64,000 nucleotides of DNA, taken from contig CM060312.1 in the NCBI GenBank assembly GCA_030674185.1, positions 3,917,438-3,981,437 on the forward strand, in the 5' to 3' direction. Made by a program: the position numbers and the translations under genes. This DNA comes from Monoplex corrugatus (lineage: Eukaryota; Mollusca; Gastropoda; Littorinimorpha; Ranellidae). Below the pieces are notes generated by a model. That model did no database searches. It was not told the DNA's origin and saw only the letters and a program-made list of their open reading frames with translations. Shown in pieces: positions 49,576-62,395 of the stretch. Within the stretch, counting starts at the first letter, position 1, and each line of letters starts with the position of its first letter.

Positions 49576-52245
49576 GACATAGTCACCAGTCTGTTGTGTC
49601 ATGGACACAGGACATAGTCACCAGTCTGTTGTGTCATGGACATAGTCACCAGTCTGTTGTGTCATGGACACAGGACATAGTCACCAGTCTGTTGTGTCAT
49701 GGACATAGTCACCAGTCTGTTGTGTCATGGACACAGGACATAGTCACCAGTCTGTTGTGTCATGGACATAGTCACCAGTCTGTTGTGTCATGGACACAGG
49801 ACATAGTCACCAGTCTGTTGTGTCATGGACACAGGACATAGTCACCAGTCTGTTGTGTCATGGACATAGTCACCAGTCTGTTGTGTCATGGACACAAGAC
49901 ATGGACATAGTCACCAGTCTGTTGTGTCATGGACACAGGACATAGTCACCAGTCTGTTGTGTCATGGACACAGGACATAGTCACCAGTCTGTTGTGTCAT
50001 GGACACAGGACATAGTCACCAGTCTGTTGTGTCATGGACACAGGACATAGTCACCAGATTGTTGTGTCATGGACACAGGACATAGTCACCAGTCTGTTGT
50101 GTCATGGACACAGGACATAGTCACCAGTCTGTTGTGTCATGGACACAGGACATAGTCACCAGTCTGTTGTGTCATGGACACAGGACATGGACATAGTCAC
50201 CAGTCTGTTGTGTTATGGACACAGGACATGGACATAGTCACCAGTCTGTTGTGTCATGGACAATTCACCAGTCTGTTGTGTCATGGACACAGGACATAGT
50301 CACCAGTCTGTTGTGTCATGGACACAGGAACATAGTCACCAGTGTGTTGTGTCATGGACACAGGACATAGTCACCAGACTGTTGTGTTATGGACACAGGA
50401 CATGGACATAGTCACCAGTCTGTTGTGTTATGGACACAGGACATAGTCACCAGTCTGTTGTGTCATGGACATAGGACATGGACATAGTCACCAGTGTGTT
50501 GTGTCATGGACATGGACATAGTCACCAGACTGTTGTGTCATGGACACAGACAAGGACATAGTCACCAGTCTGTTGTGTCATGGACACAGGACAAGGACAT
50601 AGTCACCAGTCTGTTGTGTCATGGACACAGGACAGTCACCAGTCTGTTGTGTCATGGACACAGGACATAGTCACCAGTCTGTTGTGTCATGGACACAAGA
50701 CATAGTCACCAGATTGTTGTGTCATGGACACAAGACAGTCACCAGACTGTTGTGTCATGGACACAAGATATAGTCACCAGATTGTTGTGTCATGGACACA
50801 AGACATAGTCACCAGACTGTTGTGTCATGGACACAAGAATAGTCACCAGATTGTTGTGTCATGGACACAGGACATAGTCACCAGTCTGTTGTGTCATAGA
50901 CACAGGACATAGTCACCAGTCTGTTGTGTCATGGACAACAGGACATAGTCACCAGTCTGTTGTGTCATGGACACAGGACATAGTCACCAGTCTGTTGTGT
51001 CATGGACACAGGACATAGTCACCAGTCTGTTGTGTCATGGACACAGGACATAGTCACCAGTCTGTTGTGTCATGGACAACAGGACATAGTCACCAGTCTT
51101 TTGTGTTATGGACACAGGACATAGTCACCAGTCTGTGTTATGGACACAGGACATAGTCAACCAGTCTGTGTTATGGACACAGGACATAGTCACCAGTCTG
51201 TGTTATGGACACAGGACATAGTCAACAGTCTGTGTTATGGACACAGGACATAGTCACCAGTCTGTGTTATGGACACAGGACATGGACATAGTCACCAGAT
51301 TGTTGTGTTATGGACACAGGACATGGACATAGTCACCAGACTGTTGTGTCATGGACACAGGACATAGTCACCAGACTGTTGTGTCATGGACCAGGACATA
51401 GTCACCAGTCTGTTGTGTCATGGACACAGGACATGGACATAGTCACCAGACTGTTGTGTCATGGACACAGGACATAGTCACCAGACTGTTGTGTTATGGA
51501 CACAGGACATAGTCACCAGTCTGTTGTGTCATGGACACAGGACATAGTCACCAGTCTGTTGTGTATGGACACAGGACATAGTCACCAGTCTGTTGTGTCA
51601 TGGACACAGGACATGGACATAGTCACCAGTCTGTTGTGTCATGGACATAGTCACCAGACTGTTGTGTCATGGACATAGTCACCAGTCTGTTGTGTTATGG
51701 ACATAGTCACCAGTCTGTTGTGTCATGGACATAGTCACCAGACTGTTGTTGTCATGGACATAGTCACCAGACTGTTGTGTCATGGACATAGTCACCAGTC
51801 TGTTGTGTTATGGACACAGGACATAGTCACCAGACTGTTTTGTCATGGACATAGTCACCAGACTGTTGTGTCATGGACATAGTCACCAGTCTGTTGTGTT
51901 TGGACACAGGACATAGTCACCAGACTGTTGTGTCATGGACATAGTCACCAGTCTGTTGTGTTATGGACACAGGACATAGTCACCAGACTGTTGTGTCATG
52001 GACATAGTCACCAGACTGTTGTGTCATGGACACAGGACATAGTCACCAGTCTGTTGTGTCATGGACACAGGACATAGTCACCAGACTGTTGTGTCATGGA
52101 CACAGGACATAGTCACCAGACTGTTGTGTCATGGACACAGGACATTGACATAGTCACCAGTCTGTTGTGTCATGGACATAGTCTCCAGACTGTTGTGTCA
52201 AAGACTCAGGACATGGACATAGTCACCAGTCTGTTGTGGCAACAA
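49576..52245. repeat. 35-bp minisatellite with 26-bp and composite units, about 80 units
   Basis: Core catagtcaccagtctgttgt then gtcatggacacagga. A shorter 26-bp form lacks the acaggacat part, and a longer form adds catgga. Short and long forms alternate, especially at 49590-49900 and 51640-52020. Confidence 0.96.
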
Positions 52246-53186
52246 CAGTTGATGGATTGTGCTGTAACTTCTGTGGCTACATGGACATTATCGATTGTCT
52301 GCCCCTCTCCCCCCCTCCTGCCAATAACTGTCCTTCTGCCCCTCCATTGTTCTTGTGACATATTTTGAGTGCATCTATTGACATTGTTGCCCAGTATGTA
52401 TACATTTTATTCCACATGTATTGACACTGTTGACAACATGTATGTTTTACCCCACATACATTGTGAATTGTAATCTGCACACCCCTTCACCCAGTAAACA
52501 AAATTCAGCTATTTATCCCTGTACCTCTCACATGTTGACCTCATTCTGTGTACTCTTTTCCTGATATGATCCTCTATCCAGTTGACATATACCTGTCTGC
52601 CTACTGTTCTCCGTATTCCTGTTTTCTGTTTAACGCAGCTTTCTTTTGTTCTCCGTTCTCTCCAGAATGATATACATGTCTGAGCAACTCTTCCACTGTT
52701 TTCTTGTGTTGATCAAACAACAGTTAAAAAATAATTTATACAACTTTCCCTCTGTCATCTTGTGTTGATCACAAGACCAAAGCTGCCATATACAGGAAGA
52801 AATCACCATGCATGAACTGTCCACTTCACTTCTCTACTCTTCACATCTCTGTCATCATTGGTTTCTGTTTGATTTGAAATTTCATTTTTTTGTTTAAAGG
52901 GGTTTGGTTTGAAATTTATTCTGGTGTAGATTGAGAAGTAACTGCATCCTGGTTGTGTGTTTTTTCAGTCTGAAAAAAAAAAAAAGACAGTTTCTGAAAA
53001 TGTTGTATTTGGGGAAAATGGGGATAAAGAAGTTCTTGTGCTTACTAAAATGTTAATGGTGATTTCAGTTTATTTTAGTTTGGGTGTCTGACATTTTGTT
53101 TGGGAAAACGTTTCTTTCCTTTGGTTGTGGGCCTGTCCTAAACAAGCACCAGTGTGTGTGTTGTGTGTAGTGTATCGTGTAGTGTA
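52246..53186. other. Unique sequence
   Basis: T-rich, with a C-rich patch at 52300-52320 and an A run at 52973-52985. No frame or splice pair that fits MAGI. Confidence 0.5.
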
Positions 53187-53377
53187 CGACCCTTTGTCTC
53201 CTAACCCTGTCAACCAGCTGCTGCACTGTAACCCTTTCACTTCTTCACCCTGTCCACCAGCTTACTGCAAAAAACTGATGGACAGGGTGAGGAAATGAAA
53301 GGGTTAAGTTTTTGCTTTGCTGTTCTGACTGATGATAGAGAAAGCTGGTGGATAGGGTCAGGGAGTGAAAAGGTTTG
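53187..53377. mobile_element. TTAA-type MITE, diverged copy
   Basis: gaccctttgtctcctaaccc, an inner taaccctttcacttcttcac, gatggacagggtgaggaaat, gtttttgctttgctg and a right end gggagtgaaaaggttt. The outer TTAA sites are lost. Confidence 0.7.
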
Positions 53378-53649
53378 AGTGGTGTGTTTACTAGTGTAGA
53401 GTTTATGAGTGGTGTGTTTGTTAGTGTAGAGGTTTGAGTACAGGGTTGTTTTTGGTTTTTACTCACATAACTCACAGTAGAAGAACATACAAAATGGTCT
53501 GAAAGTCTCAGTCAGTAAAATTGTGTTTGCTGTGTGTAAAGTCTGTCTGATCATGTTGTCAATATCTGTGTTGTTACTGTGTTGAGAAGGTCTTGATTTA
53601 AAGACCACATGTGCCTGTTATGTGTGAAATGAACTCTGTGTGTGAGCTG

Positions 53650-53890
53650 AACGCCAGCATGACGGTAATAACAATACTAAATACGATAATAGTAATGATA
53701 GTAATAACAACAGCATCAAAGAATGACAATAATGATAATAGTAATAGCTACTTGTATAGCACATCATCTTGCTAGAAGCCAAAGCATGTCACAAAAGTGT
53801 CAGCAACAGAGGCGGACATAGTATGTTCAGCAAAAGCACATCCACCCGTACCAACAGTTTTGATCAAAAGGATGAACTACAATATGATAT
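53650..53890. repeat. AAT-rich dispersed repeat with a tatagc block
   Basis: Imperfect aataataa/gataatagtaat tract followed by agctacttgtatagcacatc and ccaaagcatgtcacaaaagt. It resembles a repeat type common in mollusc genomes (AAT tract plus tatagcgc), also seen at 22465 and 38655. The mollusc link is from general knowledge and not tested. Confidence 0.5.
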
Positions 53891-53929
53891 TTGAAAAAGA
53901 AACCTTTATGACCACATGTCAATTGCTGT

Positions 53930-54575
53930 ATTAACAACAGTTATGGTAAATGATTGATAAAGTACATAAAATCATGTACATATTGATAAAGTACATAAAA
54001 TCATGTACATATTGATAAAGTACATAAAATCATGTACATATTGAAAAAGTACATAAAATCATGTACATATTGATAAAGTACATAAAATCATGTACATATT
54101 GATAAAGTACATAAAATCATGTACATATTGATAAAGTACATAAAATCATGTACATATTGAAAAAGTACATAAAATCATGTACATATTGAAAAAGTACATA
54201 AAATCATGTACATATTGGATAAAAGTACATAAAATCATGTACATATTGAAAAAGTACATAAAATCATGTACATATTGAAAAAGTACATAAAATCATGTAC
54301 ATATTGATAAAGTACATAAAATCATGTACATATTGATAAAGTACATAAAACAGTCATGTAAAGTATTAGAAAAAAGTACATAAAATCATGTACATATTGA
54401 AAAGTACATAAAATCATGTACATATTGATAAAGTACATAAAATCATGTACATATTGATAAAGTACATAAAATCATGTACATGTTGAAAAAGTACATAAAA
54501 TCATGTACATGTTGAAAAAGTACATAAACGCATGTACATGTTTGAAAAGTAGCCTACATCAAATCATGTACATTT
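53930..54575. repeat. 29-bp A/T-rich minisatellite, about 21 units
   Basis: Core aaagtacataaaatcatgta plus catattgat. Unrelated in sequence to the 29-bp satellite at 40067. Its gtacat/atgtac halves make each unit partly palindromic. Confidence 0.95.
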
Positions 54576-55667
54576 AAAAGTATTAAACATCAGATACATC
54601 TCTCTCATCTCTCTTTCCTTCACACATACATTGTCATGTAACACATGTACAAATATTCGCGAATACCAAACATGTACACATATACATTGTCATGTAGATG
54701 ATGTACACATGTACAAATATTGCATACATACCAACATGTAACACGTACGTGGATTTACATTTAACGTAATGCACAGGCACATGCTGAAACATGCAGATTA
54801 CTGTTGAAGAAGACAAAAGACTTAGAGTTCAAACATACACACACACTGACACAGTCACACACTCAGGCAGGTTACAATTGAAAAAGATGGATCATCTGAA
54901 GTGCTGAATTGAGGGAAGTGATGGATACAGTATTTCTTACATGGACAAGTGTTACTTCGCAGGTAACTGACTTGATAAGCGACTCTATGCTGACCAAAAC
55001 ATGCTGTTATAGTACAAGTGTTGTTTTGCTGGGTATTTTATGATGATGTGTGTGCTGGCATTAGTCTTCATTCCCATCAAGTTTGTTGCATTTGTTTCTT
55101 TTGTGTTTGTTTGTTTTGTGTTGAGTGTTTGTTTTGTTTGTGTTATGTTGTTTGTTTGTGTATTTTGTTTTGTTTTGTGTTATGTTTCTTTGTTTTGTGT
55201 TGTTTGTTTTGTTTTGTGTTATGTTTCTTTTGTTTGTTTTTGGGATGTCCCTATCAAACAGTTTTATAATGTGTAGTGTTTTGTAACATGTCATCTATCC
55301 ATCTTCTAAGTCAACATTTGTCCAGATCTTTTTTTTTTCTAAAACTCTGTCATATTTATACTCACACAGTGCATCACAGATACATGGTGAAGGTCCTAAG
55401 TCATGTTGGTGTCCAATGGCTTATGAGACATGAAAACACCCACTAGACCCAGCATACATGTTCCCACTCCCACACCCCTGAAGATGGGCATGTATGTTCC
55501 AAAAAGGCACGTGTGACCGTGTGACCGGCAGTTTCATGTCACCAACAGTTACGCAAGATATCAGCTTGGGGGAGGGTGGGGGAGTGTTTAAGGCAGCGTA
55601 GACATCAGTGTCTCATTCTCATGTTCTTATGGTGGGTAGGTACATAAATAATGTGTCGGGGCTTCTC
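54576..55667. other. Unique sequence with a TTTTG-rich tract
   Basis: tttgtttgttttgtgtt-type low complexity at 55085-55245. The rest has no recognised feature. Confidence 0.55.
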
Positions 55668-56150
55668 TTTGTTCACACACGTTTTCTGCATACAGAAGCC
55701 TATGATCATCATAACATCAGATAATATGTTCACACATGTTTTCTGCATACAGAAGCCTACTGATGATCATAACATCAGATAATATGTTCACACATGTTTT
55801 CTGCATACAGAAGCCTACTGATGATCATAACATCAGATAATATGTTCACACATGTTTTCTGCATACAGAAGCCTACTGATGATCATAACATCAGATAATA
55901 TGTTCACACATGTTTTCTGCATACAGAAGCCTACTGATGATCATAACATCAGATAATATGTTCACACATGTTTTCTGCATACAGAAGCCTACTGATGATC
56001 ATAATGTGGAATAATGATATGTTCACATCACAATTCACATGTTTTCTGCATACAGAAGCCTAATGATTATGATAATATGGAATAATGATATGTTCACATA
56101 ACATGTTTCCTGCACACAGAAGTGTAATGGTGATCATAATGTCAAATAAT
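55668..56150. repeat. 58-bp minisatellite, about 7 units
   Basis: Cores ttcacacatgttttctgcat and gaagcctactgatgatcata. The last two units are diverged. Confidence 0.95.
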
Positions 56151-56216
56151 GCTAATGTTAATTGCAGAGAGAATAATACTTTCCCAAGACTAAGAGCACT
56201 TTTGTCTGGGACAGTG

Positions 56217-56490
56217 TTAACCCTCTGACATTTCTCACCCTGTCTACCAGCTTCTTGCACTGTCAGCCATGATAGTGAAGCAGAAACTTAATCCTTTCAC
56301 TTCCCTCATTGTATCCATGAGCTTCTTGCATTATCAGCTATTGTACTGAAGCAGACGCAGAAACTTAACCCTTTCACTCATGATTGTCTCCAATAATCTT
56401 CTTGCAGTTTCTGGAAGCTTGTGGATAGTATGCGGATGCCAAAGGGTTAAGTTCTTGCAGCTGGTAGATAGGGTGAGACAGTCAAAATCA
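56217..56490. mobile_element. TTAA-type MITE, degenerate and partly duplicated
   Basis: Repeated ttaaccctctgacattt, cttaatcctttcacttccct and cttaaccctttcactcatg starts, then ggatgccaaagggttaag and agctggtagatagggtgaga. It appears to be two overlapping copies. Confidence 0.6.
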
Positions 56491-56569
56491 TGCAATTTTA
56501 AAACAAGACTTTACTTGGCTGTTATTGAAAGAGTGATGCTGGGGGGGGGGGGATACAGTTCGCCAGGTA

Positions 56570-57105
56570 TGACAGCATGGCAAGATCCCTGTTACCTTTG
56601 TCAGCACCTGTCACTGACAATATAGTGACTGTATGACATGTTTTTTTGGGGGGTGGGGGTGGGGGAGGGCACAGGTTGCCAGGTATGACATGATCCCTGT
56701 CACCTGTGTCAATACCTGTCACTGACAACACGGTGACAACATAACACATAGGAGGAACACACATAGCCAGGTGTGACACCAGCACTGTCACCTGTGTCAG
56801 TACCTGTCACTGACAACACAATGACAACATAACACACAGGAGGAACACACATAGTCAGGTGTGGACACCAGCACTGTCACCTGTGTCAGTACCTGTCACT
56901 GACAACACAATGACAACATAACACACAGGAGGAACACACATAGCCAGGTGTGACATGATCCCTGTCACCTGTGTCAGTACCTGTCTCTGACAACACAGTG
57001 ACAACATAACACATAGGAGGAACACACATAGCCAGGTAACAATTGCACCATGTGTCAGCCTGTCACTGTGTCTACTGTACTGACAACACAGTGACAACAT
57101 AACAC
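56570..57105. repeat. 88-bp minisatellite, about 5-6 units
   Basis: Cores gtcacctgtgtcagtacctg, cactgacaacacaatgac and aggaggaacacacatagcca. The first units are interrupted by G-rich runs at 56539 and 56647. Confidence 0.92.
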
Positions 57106-57409
57106 CTTTACTTTTTGTCCTCCATTTCATATTCATTTTCACACAGAACAGGTATTTTGTTTGTTCATTTGCTTTGATAACGTATAACATTTCTTGTTTT
57201 ATTGTGGGTGCATCAAAGCAGCTGCAGTACTGTGATTTTAATGAATTTATTGGGTCTTGTAGTTGTCCAAGCATTTTTTGCCTGCCGGTCTGCCGGTCTG
57301 TCTGTCTGTCTGTTTGTCTGCATGCAGGCATGTGTTAACATGAAGTGTTACTGGTGGGTTTTCAGACAGCACCAGCTAAACACCAAAGCGCTGGTACAAT
57401 GGTAAGACT

Positions 57410-57690
57410 GCAGCGAGTTCCCCTATGTACACACATGTATTGTAGTCATAAATATGCTTCCTAAACAGGACACATACACATGTGTATGAGTATGATATGT
57501 ATTATAGTCATAAGTACGCTTCCTAAACCACATATACAACTTGTATGAGTATAGTATGTATTATATAGTAAAAAGTACACTATGACCATGGTATGTATTG
57601 TAGTCCGTAACTACACATCCTAAACCAGACATATGCACAACTTGTATGACTAAAGTATGCTTCCTAAACAAAAACCAAAGAGAGGAAAGA
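57410..57690. repeat. About 60-bp imperfect tandem repeat, about 4 units
   Basis: Variants of gtatgtattatagtcataag and gcttcctaaaccacatat. Confidence 0.8.
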
Positions 57691-60462
57691 TGTAACCAGT
57701 GGGTGATGTAACAGAAAAGCTAAGGATGGTGGTGTGCTTGTTTATAGACACTGATCAGATGTAACCAGTGGGTGATGTAACAGGAAAGCCAGGGATAGTG
57801 GTGTGCTTGTTTATAGACACTGATCAGATGTAACCAGTGGGTGATGTAACAGGAAAGCTAAGGATGGTGGTGTGCTTGTTTATAGACACTGATCAGATGT
57901 AACCAGTGGGTGATGTAACAGGAAAGCTAAGGATGGTGGTGTGCTTGTTTATAGACATGGATCAGATGTAACCAGTGAGTGATGTAACAGGAAAGCTAAG
58001 GATGGTGGTGTGCTTGTTTATAGACACTGATCAGATGTAACCAGTGGGTGATGTAACAGGAAAACCAGGGATAGTGGTGTGCTTGTTTATAGACACTGAT
58101 CAGATGTAACCAGTGGGTGATGTAACAGGAAAGCTAAGGATGGTGGTGTGCTTGTTTATAGACACTGATCAGATGTAACCAGTGGGTGATGTAACAGGAA
58201 AGCTAAGGATGGTGGTGTGCTTGTTTATAGACACTGATCAGATGTAACCAGTGAGTGATGTAACAGGAAAGCCATGGGATGGTGGTGTGCTTGTTTATAG
58301 ACACAGATCAGATGTAACCAGTGGGTGATGTAACAGGAAAGCCAGGGATGGTGGTGTGCTTGTTTATAGACACAGATCAGATGTAACCAGTGGGTGATGT
58401 AACAGGAAAGCTAAGGATGGTGGTGTGCTTGTTTATAGACACGGATCAGATGTAACCAGTGGGTGATGTAACAGGAAAGCTAAGGATAGTGGTGTGCTTG
58501 TTTATAGACACTGATCAGATGTAACCAGTGGGTGATGTAACAGGAAAGCTAAGGATGGTGATGTGCTTGTTTATAGACACTGATCAGATGTAACCAGTGG
58601 GTGATGTAACAGGAAAGCCAGGGATGGTGGTGTGCTTGTTTATAGACACGATCAGATGTAACCAGTGGGTGATGTAACAGGAAAGCTAAGGATGGTGATG
58701 TGTGCTTGTTTATAGACACTGATCAGATGTAACCAGTGGGTGATGTAACAGGAAAGCTAAGGATGGTGGTGTGCTTGTTTATAGACACGGATCAGATGTA
58801 ACCAGTGGGTGATGTAACAGGAAAGCCAGGGATAGTGGTGTGCTTGTTTATAGACACAGATCAGATGTAACCAGTGGGTGATGTAACAGGAAAGCCAGGG
58901 ATAGTGGTGTGCTTGTTTATAGACACAGATCAGATGTAACCAGTGGGTGATGTAACAGGAAAGCTAAGGATGGTGGTGTGCTTGTTTATAGACACTGATC
59001 AGATGTAACCAGTGGGTGATGTAACAGGAAAGCTAAGGATGGTGGTGTGCTTGTTTATAGACATGGATCAGATGTAACCAGTGAGTGATGTAACAGGAAA
59101 GCTAAGGATGGTGGTGTGCTTGTTTATAGACACTGATCAGATTTAACCAGTGGGTGATGTAACAGGAAAACCAGGGATAGTGGTGTGCTTGTTTATAGAC
59201 ACAGATCAGATGTAACCAGTGGGTGATGTAACAGGAAAGCTAAGGATAGTGGTGTGCTTGTTTATAGACACTGATCAGATGTAACCAGTGGGTGATGTAA
59301 CAGGAAAGCTAAGGATAGTGGTGTGCTTGTTTATAGACACTGATCAGATGTAACCAGTGGGTGATGTAACAGGAAAGCTAAGGATGGTGGTGTGCTTGTT
59401 TATAGACACTGATCAGATGTAACCAGTGAGTGATGTAACAGGAAAGCCAGGGATAGTGGTGTGCTTGTTTATAGACACTGATCAGATGTAACCAGTGGGT
59501 GATGTAACAGGAAAGCTAAGGATAGTGGTGTGCTTGTTTATAGACACTGATCAGATGTAACCAGTGGGTGATGTAACAGGAAAGCTAAGGATGGTGGTGT
59601 GCTTGTTTATAGACACGGATCAGATGTAACCAGTGGGTGATGTAACAGGAAAGCTAAGGATGGTGGTGTGCTTGTTTATAGACACTGATCAGATGTAACC
59701 AGTGGGTGATGTAACAGGAAAGCTAAGGATGGTGATGTGCTTGTTTATAGACACGGATCAGATGTAACCAGTGGGTGATGTAACAGGAAAGCCAGGGATG
59801 GTGGTGTGCTTGTTTATAGACACGGATCAGATGTAACCAGTGGGTGATGTAACAGGAAAGCCAGGGATAGTGGTGTGCTTGTTTATAGACACAGATCAGA
59901 TGTAACCAGTGGGTGATGTAACAGGAAAGCCAGGGATAGTGGTGTGCTTGTTTATAGACACTGATCAGATGTAACCAGTGGTGATGTAACAGGAAAGCTA
60001 AGGATGGTGGTGTGCTTGTTTATAGACACTGATCAGATGTAACCAGTGGGTGATGTAACAGGAAAGCCAGGGATGGTGGTGTGCTTGTTTATAGACACTG
60101 TTCAGATGTAACCAGTGGGTGATGTAACAGGAAAGCTAAGGATGGTGGTGTGCTTGTTTATAGACACTGATCAGATGTAACCAGTGGGTGATGTAACAGG
60201 AAAGCCAGGGATAGTGGTGTGCTTGTTTATAGACACTGATCAGATGTAACCAGTGGGTGATGTAACAGGAAAGCTAAGGATGGTGGTGTGCTTGTTTATA
60301 GACACAGATCAGATGTAACCAGTGGGTGATGTAACAGGAAAGCTAAGGATGGTGGTGTGCTTGTTTATAGACACTGATCAGATGTAACCAGTGGGTGATG
60401 TAACAGGAAAGCCAGGGATGGTGGTGTGCTTGTTTATAGACACTGTTCAGATGTAACCACCA
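57691..60462. repeat. 69-bp minisatellite, about 40 units (2.8 kb)
   Basis: Cores gatgtaaccagtgggtgatg and gtggtgtgcttgtttataga. Highly homogeneous. Units vary at recurrent sites (aagctaagg/aagccaggg; gacactgatc/gacacagatc/gacacggatc; gtgggtg/gtgagtg). Confidence 0.97.
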
Positions 60463-60570
60463 ACACCAGGATTGACAGAATGCAAAATGTAGGCCTACAC
60501 ACTATCACGTTGATGTCGTGTACTACACACAGGTAGACACTGTACTACACACTTCAACATCAGTTATACA

Positions 60571-60835
60571 TTGCGTGATGATATGTATAGGGACATGTGT
60601 GATGATATGTATAGGGACATGTGTGATGATATGTTAGGGACATGTGTGATGATATGTATAGGGACATGTGTGATGATATGTATAGGGACATGTGTGATGA
60701 TATGTATAGGGACATGTGTGATGATATGTATAGGGACATGTGATGATGTAGGACATGTGACTGATGATATGTACAGGGACATGTGTGATGATATGTATAG
60801 GGACATGTGTGATGATATGTATTAGGGACATGACC
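60571..60835. repeat. 24-bp minisatellite, about 11 units
   Basis: Core gatgatatgtatagggacat plus gtgt. Both strands show short periodic frames. Confidence 0.94.
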
Positions 60836-61154
60836 ACGTCTACCCAAGTGTGATCAAGAACAGTTATCTAATGTCGTATACACCATATCACAAACTGTAG
60901 CTAACCTCACCAGCTTGGCTCTCTTGCCTTTTGTAATTGGTCAAAAGTAATGAAAGATGTCAATGGCTGTCATGTGACTTTATTGTAACCCGCCTCGACC
61001 AATCAGTGGTCTTCCTGCTCAGCCAGAGCTGATTCCTGTTAATGTTGCGCATTCTTCTGGCTGGCTGCTGATAGAAAGGGTGCACGCAGGCAACGTTCTT
61101 GTCTGTGCTGTGTCATGAGGACTCCCCTTGCTGTCCCAGCACATGACAGACACA
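60836..61154. other. Unique sequence
   Basis: Relatively GC-balanced. No supported exon or RNA. Confidence 0.45.
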
Positions 61155-61330
61155 AATTTTTGGCCAAGTGGTCTTTACCAAGCATAAAGGTTAGGTCACA
61201 AATGAATAAACACCAAATACAAAAATTAGGAGAAAGAGACTGAAATGTCTCTGCTGTCTCGTCCAGTGGGAGAAAAGGACTAAAATGACAGCATAATGTG
61301 TGTGTGAGTAATGGTAAGAACTGGCAAGAG
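61155..61330. mobile_element. Single-arm relative of the fold-back element
   Basis: ttttggccaagtggtcttt, aaacaccaaatacaaaaatt and aggagaaagagactgaaat match one arm of the fold-back at 34783-35153. Confidence 0.75.
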
Positions 61331-61570
61331 GGGAGGTAAATATGAAGTCAGAGGGGAAGTGAGATGAATTCTGCAATTTGAAAAGTGGTCATGCCATATT
61401 AGTATTGTTTTCTCCCTAAGAGGGTCCAGGGCTGAAACTGTGAAAACTATGATGCACTAGCTAAGGGTAGTTTTTGGAATGGAAGTATCTTACTTTAAAT
61501 AATGCATAAATATGCATACATATTCATACATGCATACACACACATATCCATATATACATATACATACGTG

Positions 61571-61572
<2 letters not shown>

Positions 61573-61644
<72 letters not shown>

Positions 61645-61652
61645 ATATATAT
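61573..61652. repeat. (TA)n microsatellite
   Basis: About 80 bp of TA with one TT break, directly at the 3' end of the LINE remnant. Confidence 0.96.
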
Positions 61653-61653
61653 A

Positions 61654-61790
61654 ATCGTCGGCCTCCTTACATCCCAGAAGATGATAGTCTGCACCAGGAG
61701 GCGTTGTGGTCATGATGTGCACTTTCTGCTGTGGCTGTGCAGGCCGATTCTTGAGTGGCAATCTCTTGTCACATCTGCCACATACAAATA
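61654..61790 (-). pseudogene. 3' end of a non-LTR retrotransposon (LINE ORF2 C-terminus)
   Basis: On the minus strand, RDCHSRIGLHSHSRKCTS ends at the stop at 61710-61712. The motif SRIGLxSHxRxC is the zinc-knuckle-like C-terminus of many animal LINE ORF2 proteins. The preceding Cys pair (CGRCD) lies in a different frame, so there is a frameshift. About 55 bp of 3' UTR follow, ending in the (TA)n tract. The rest of the element is absent (5' truncation). Confidence 0.7.
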
Positions 61791-61799
61791 TATATACAT

Positions 61800-62395
61800 A
61801 TATACATTTATATATCTGCATATGTACATACATATATCTACACACATGCATACACATGGATACGCATACATCCCCACATAAATATAGAAATAAGAGAAAA
61901 TATAAGTATATGATCGACTGAATGGAAAAATATAAAGAGGCGTGGGTGGTGTAAATAGATTGTGCCTATTGCAGTGAATCTGGTCTGATCTTGGAATAAT
62001 AAGAAAACATCCTAAACCAACAGTCAAGTGTCTCCAGAGAAAAAAAAAAATAGTCAGATGTGGCTGGGCCTGTCTTGTTAATTTAAACGAGAATTAAAAC
62101 ATTTAAAAAAATATATTAAAAAGTCATCTGTACAGCTGCAAAGCCGAGACCTCGTTGAGATAGGAAAATGGTGATAGCATGGTCTGTTTCAGTAGGATAG
62201 GATATGGAGAGGGGGAAAGAAAGTATCACAAATCATCATCAAAGTAAAGTACGCATGGACTCAAGGGCGCATTGAAAGAAGGTTGTATGTATAAGTTCAT
62301 CCAAGCAGTAAAAACACAAACTATGCATACAGCGCAAGGAAGTTAATACCTATATATCCAAGCGAATACACATCTCATAGATAAACTTGGAATAT
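61800..62395. other. A/T-rich unique sequence
   Basis: Contains further ATATACA-type low complexity to about 61860; otherwise nothing supported. Confidence 0.45.
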
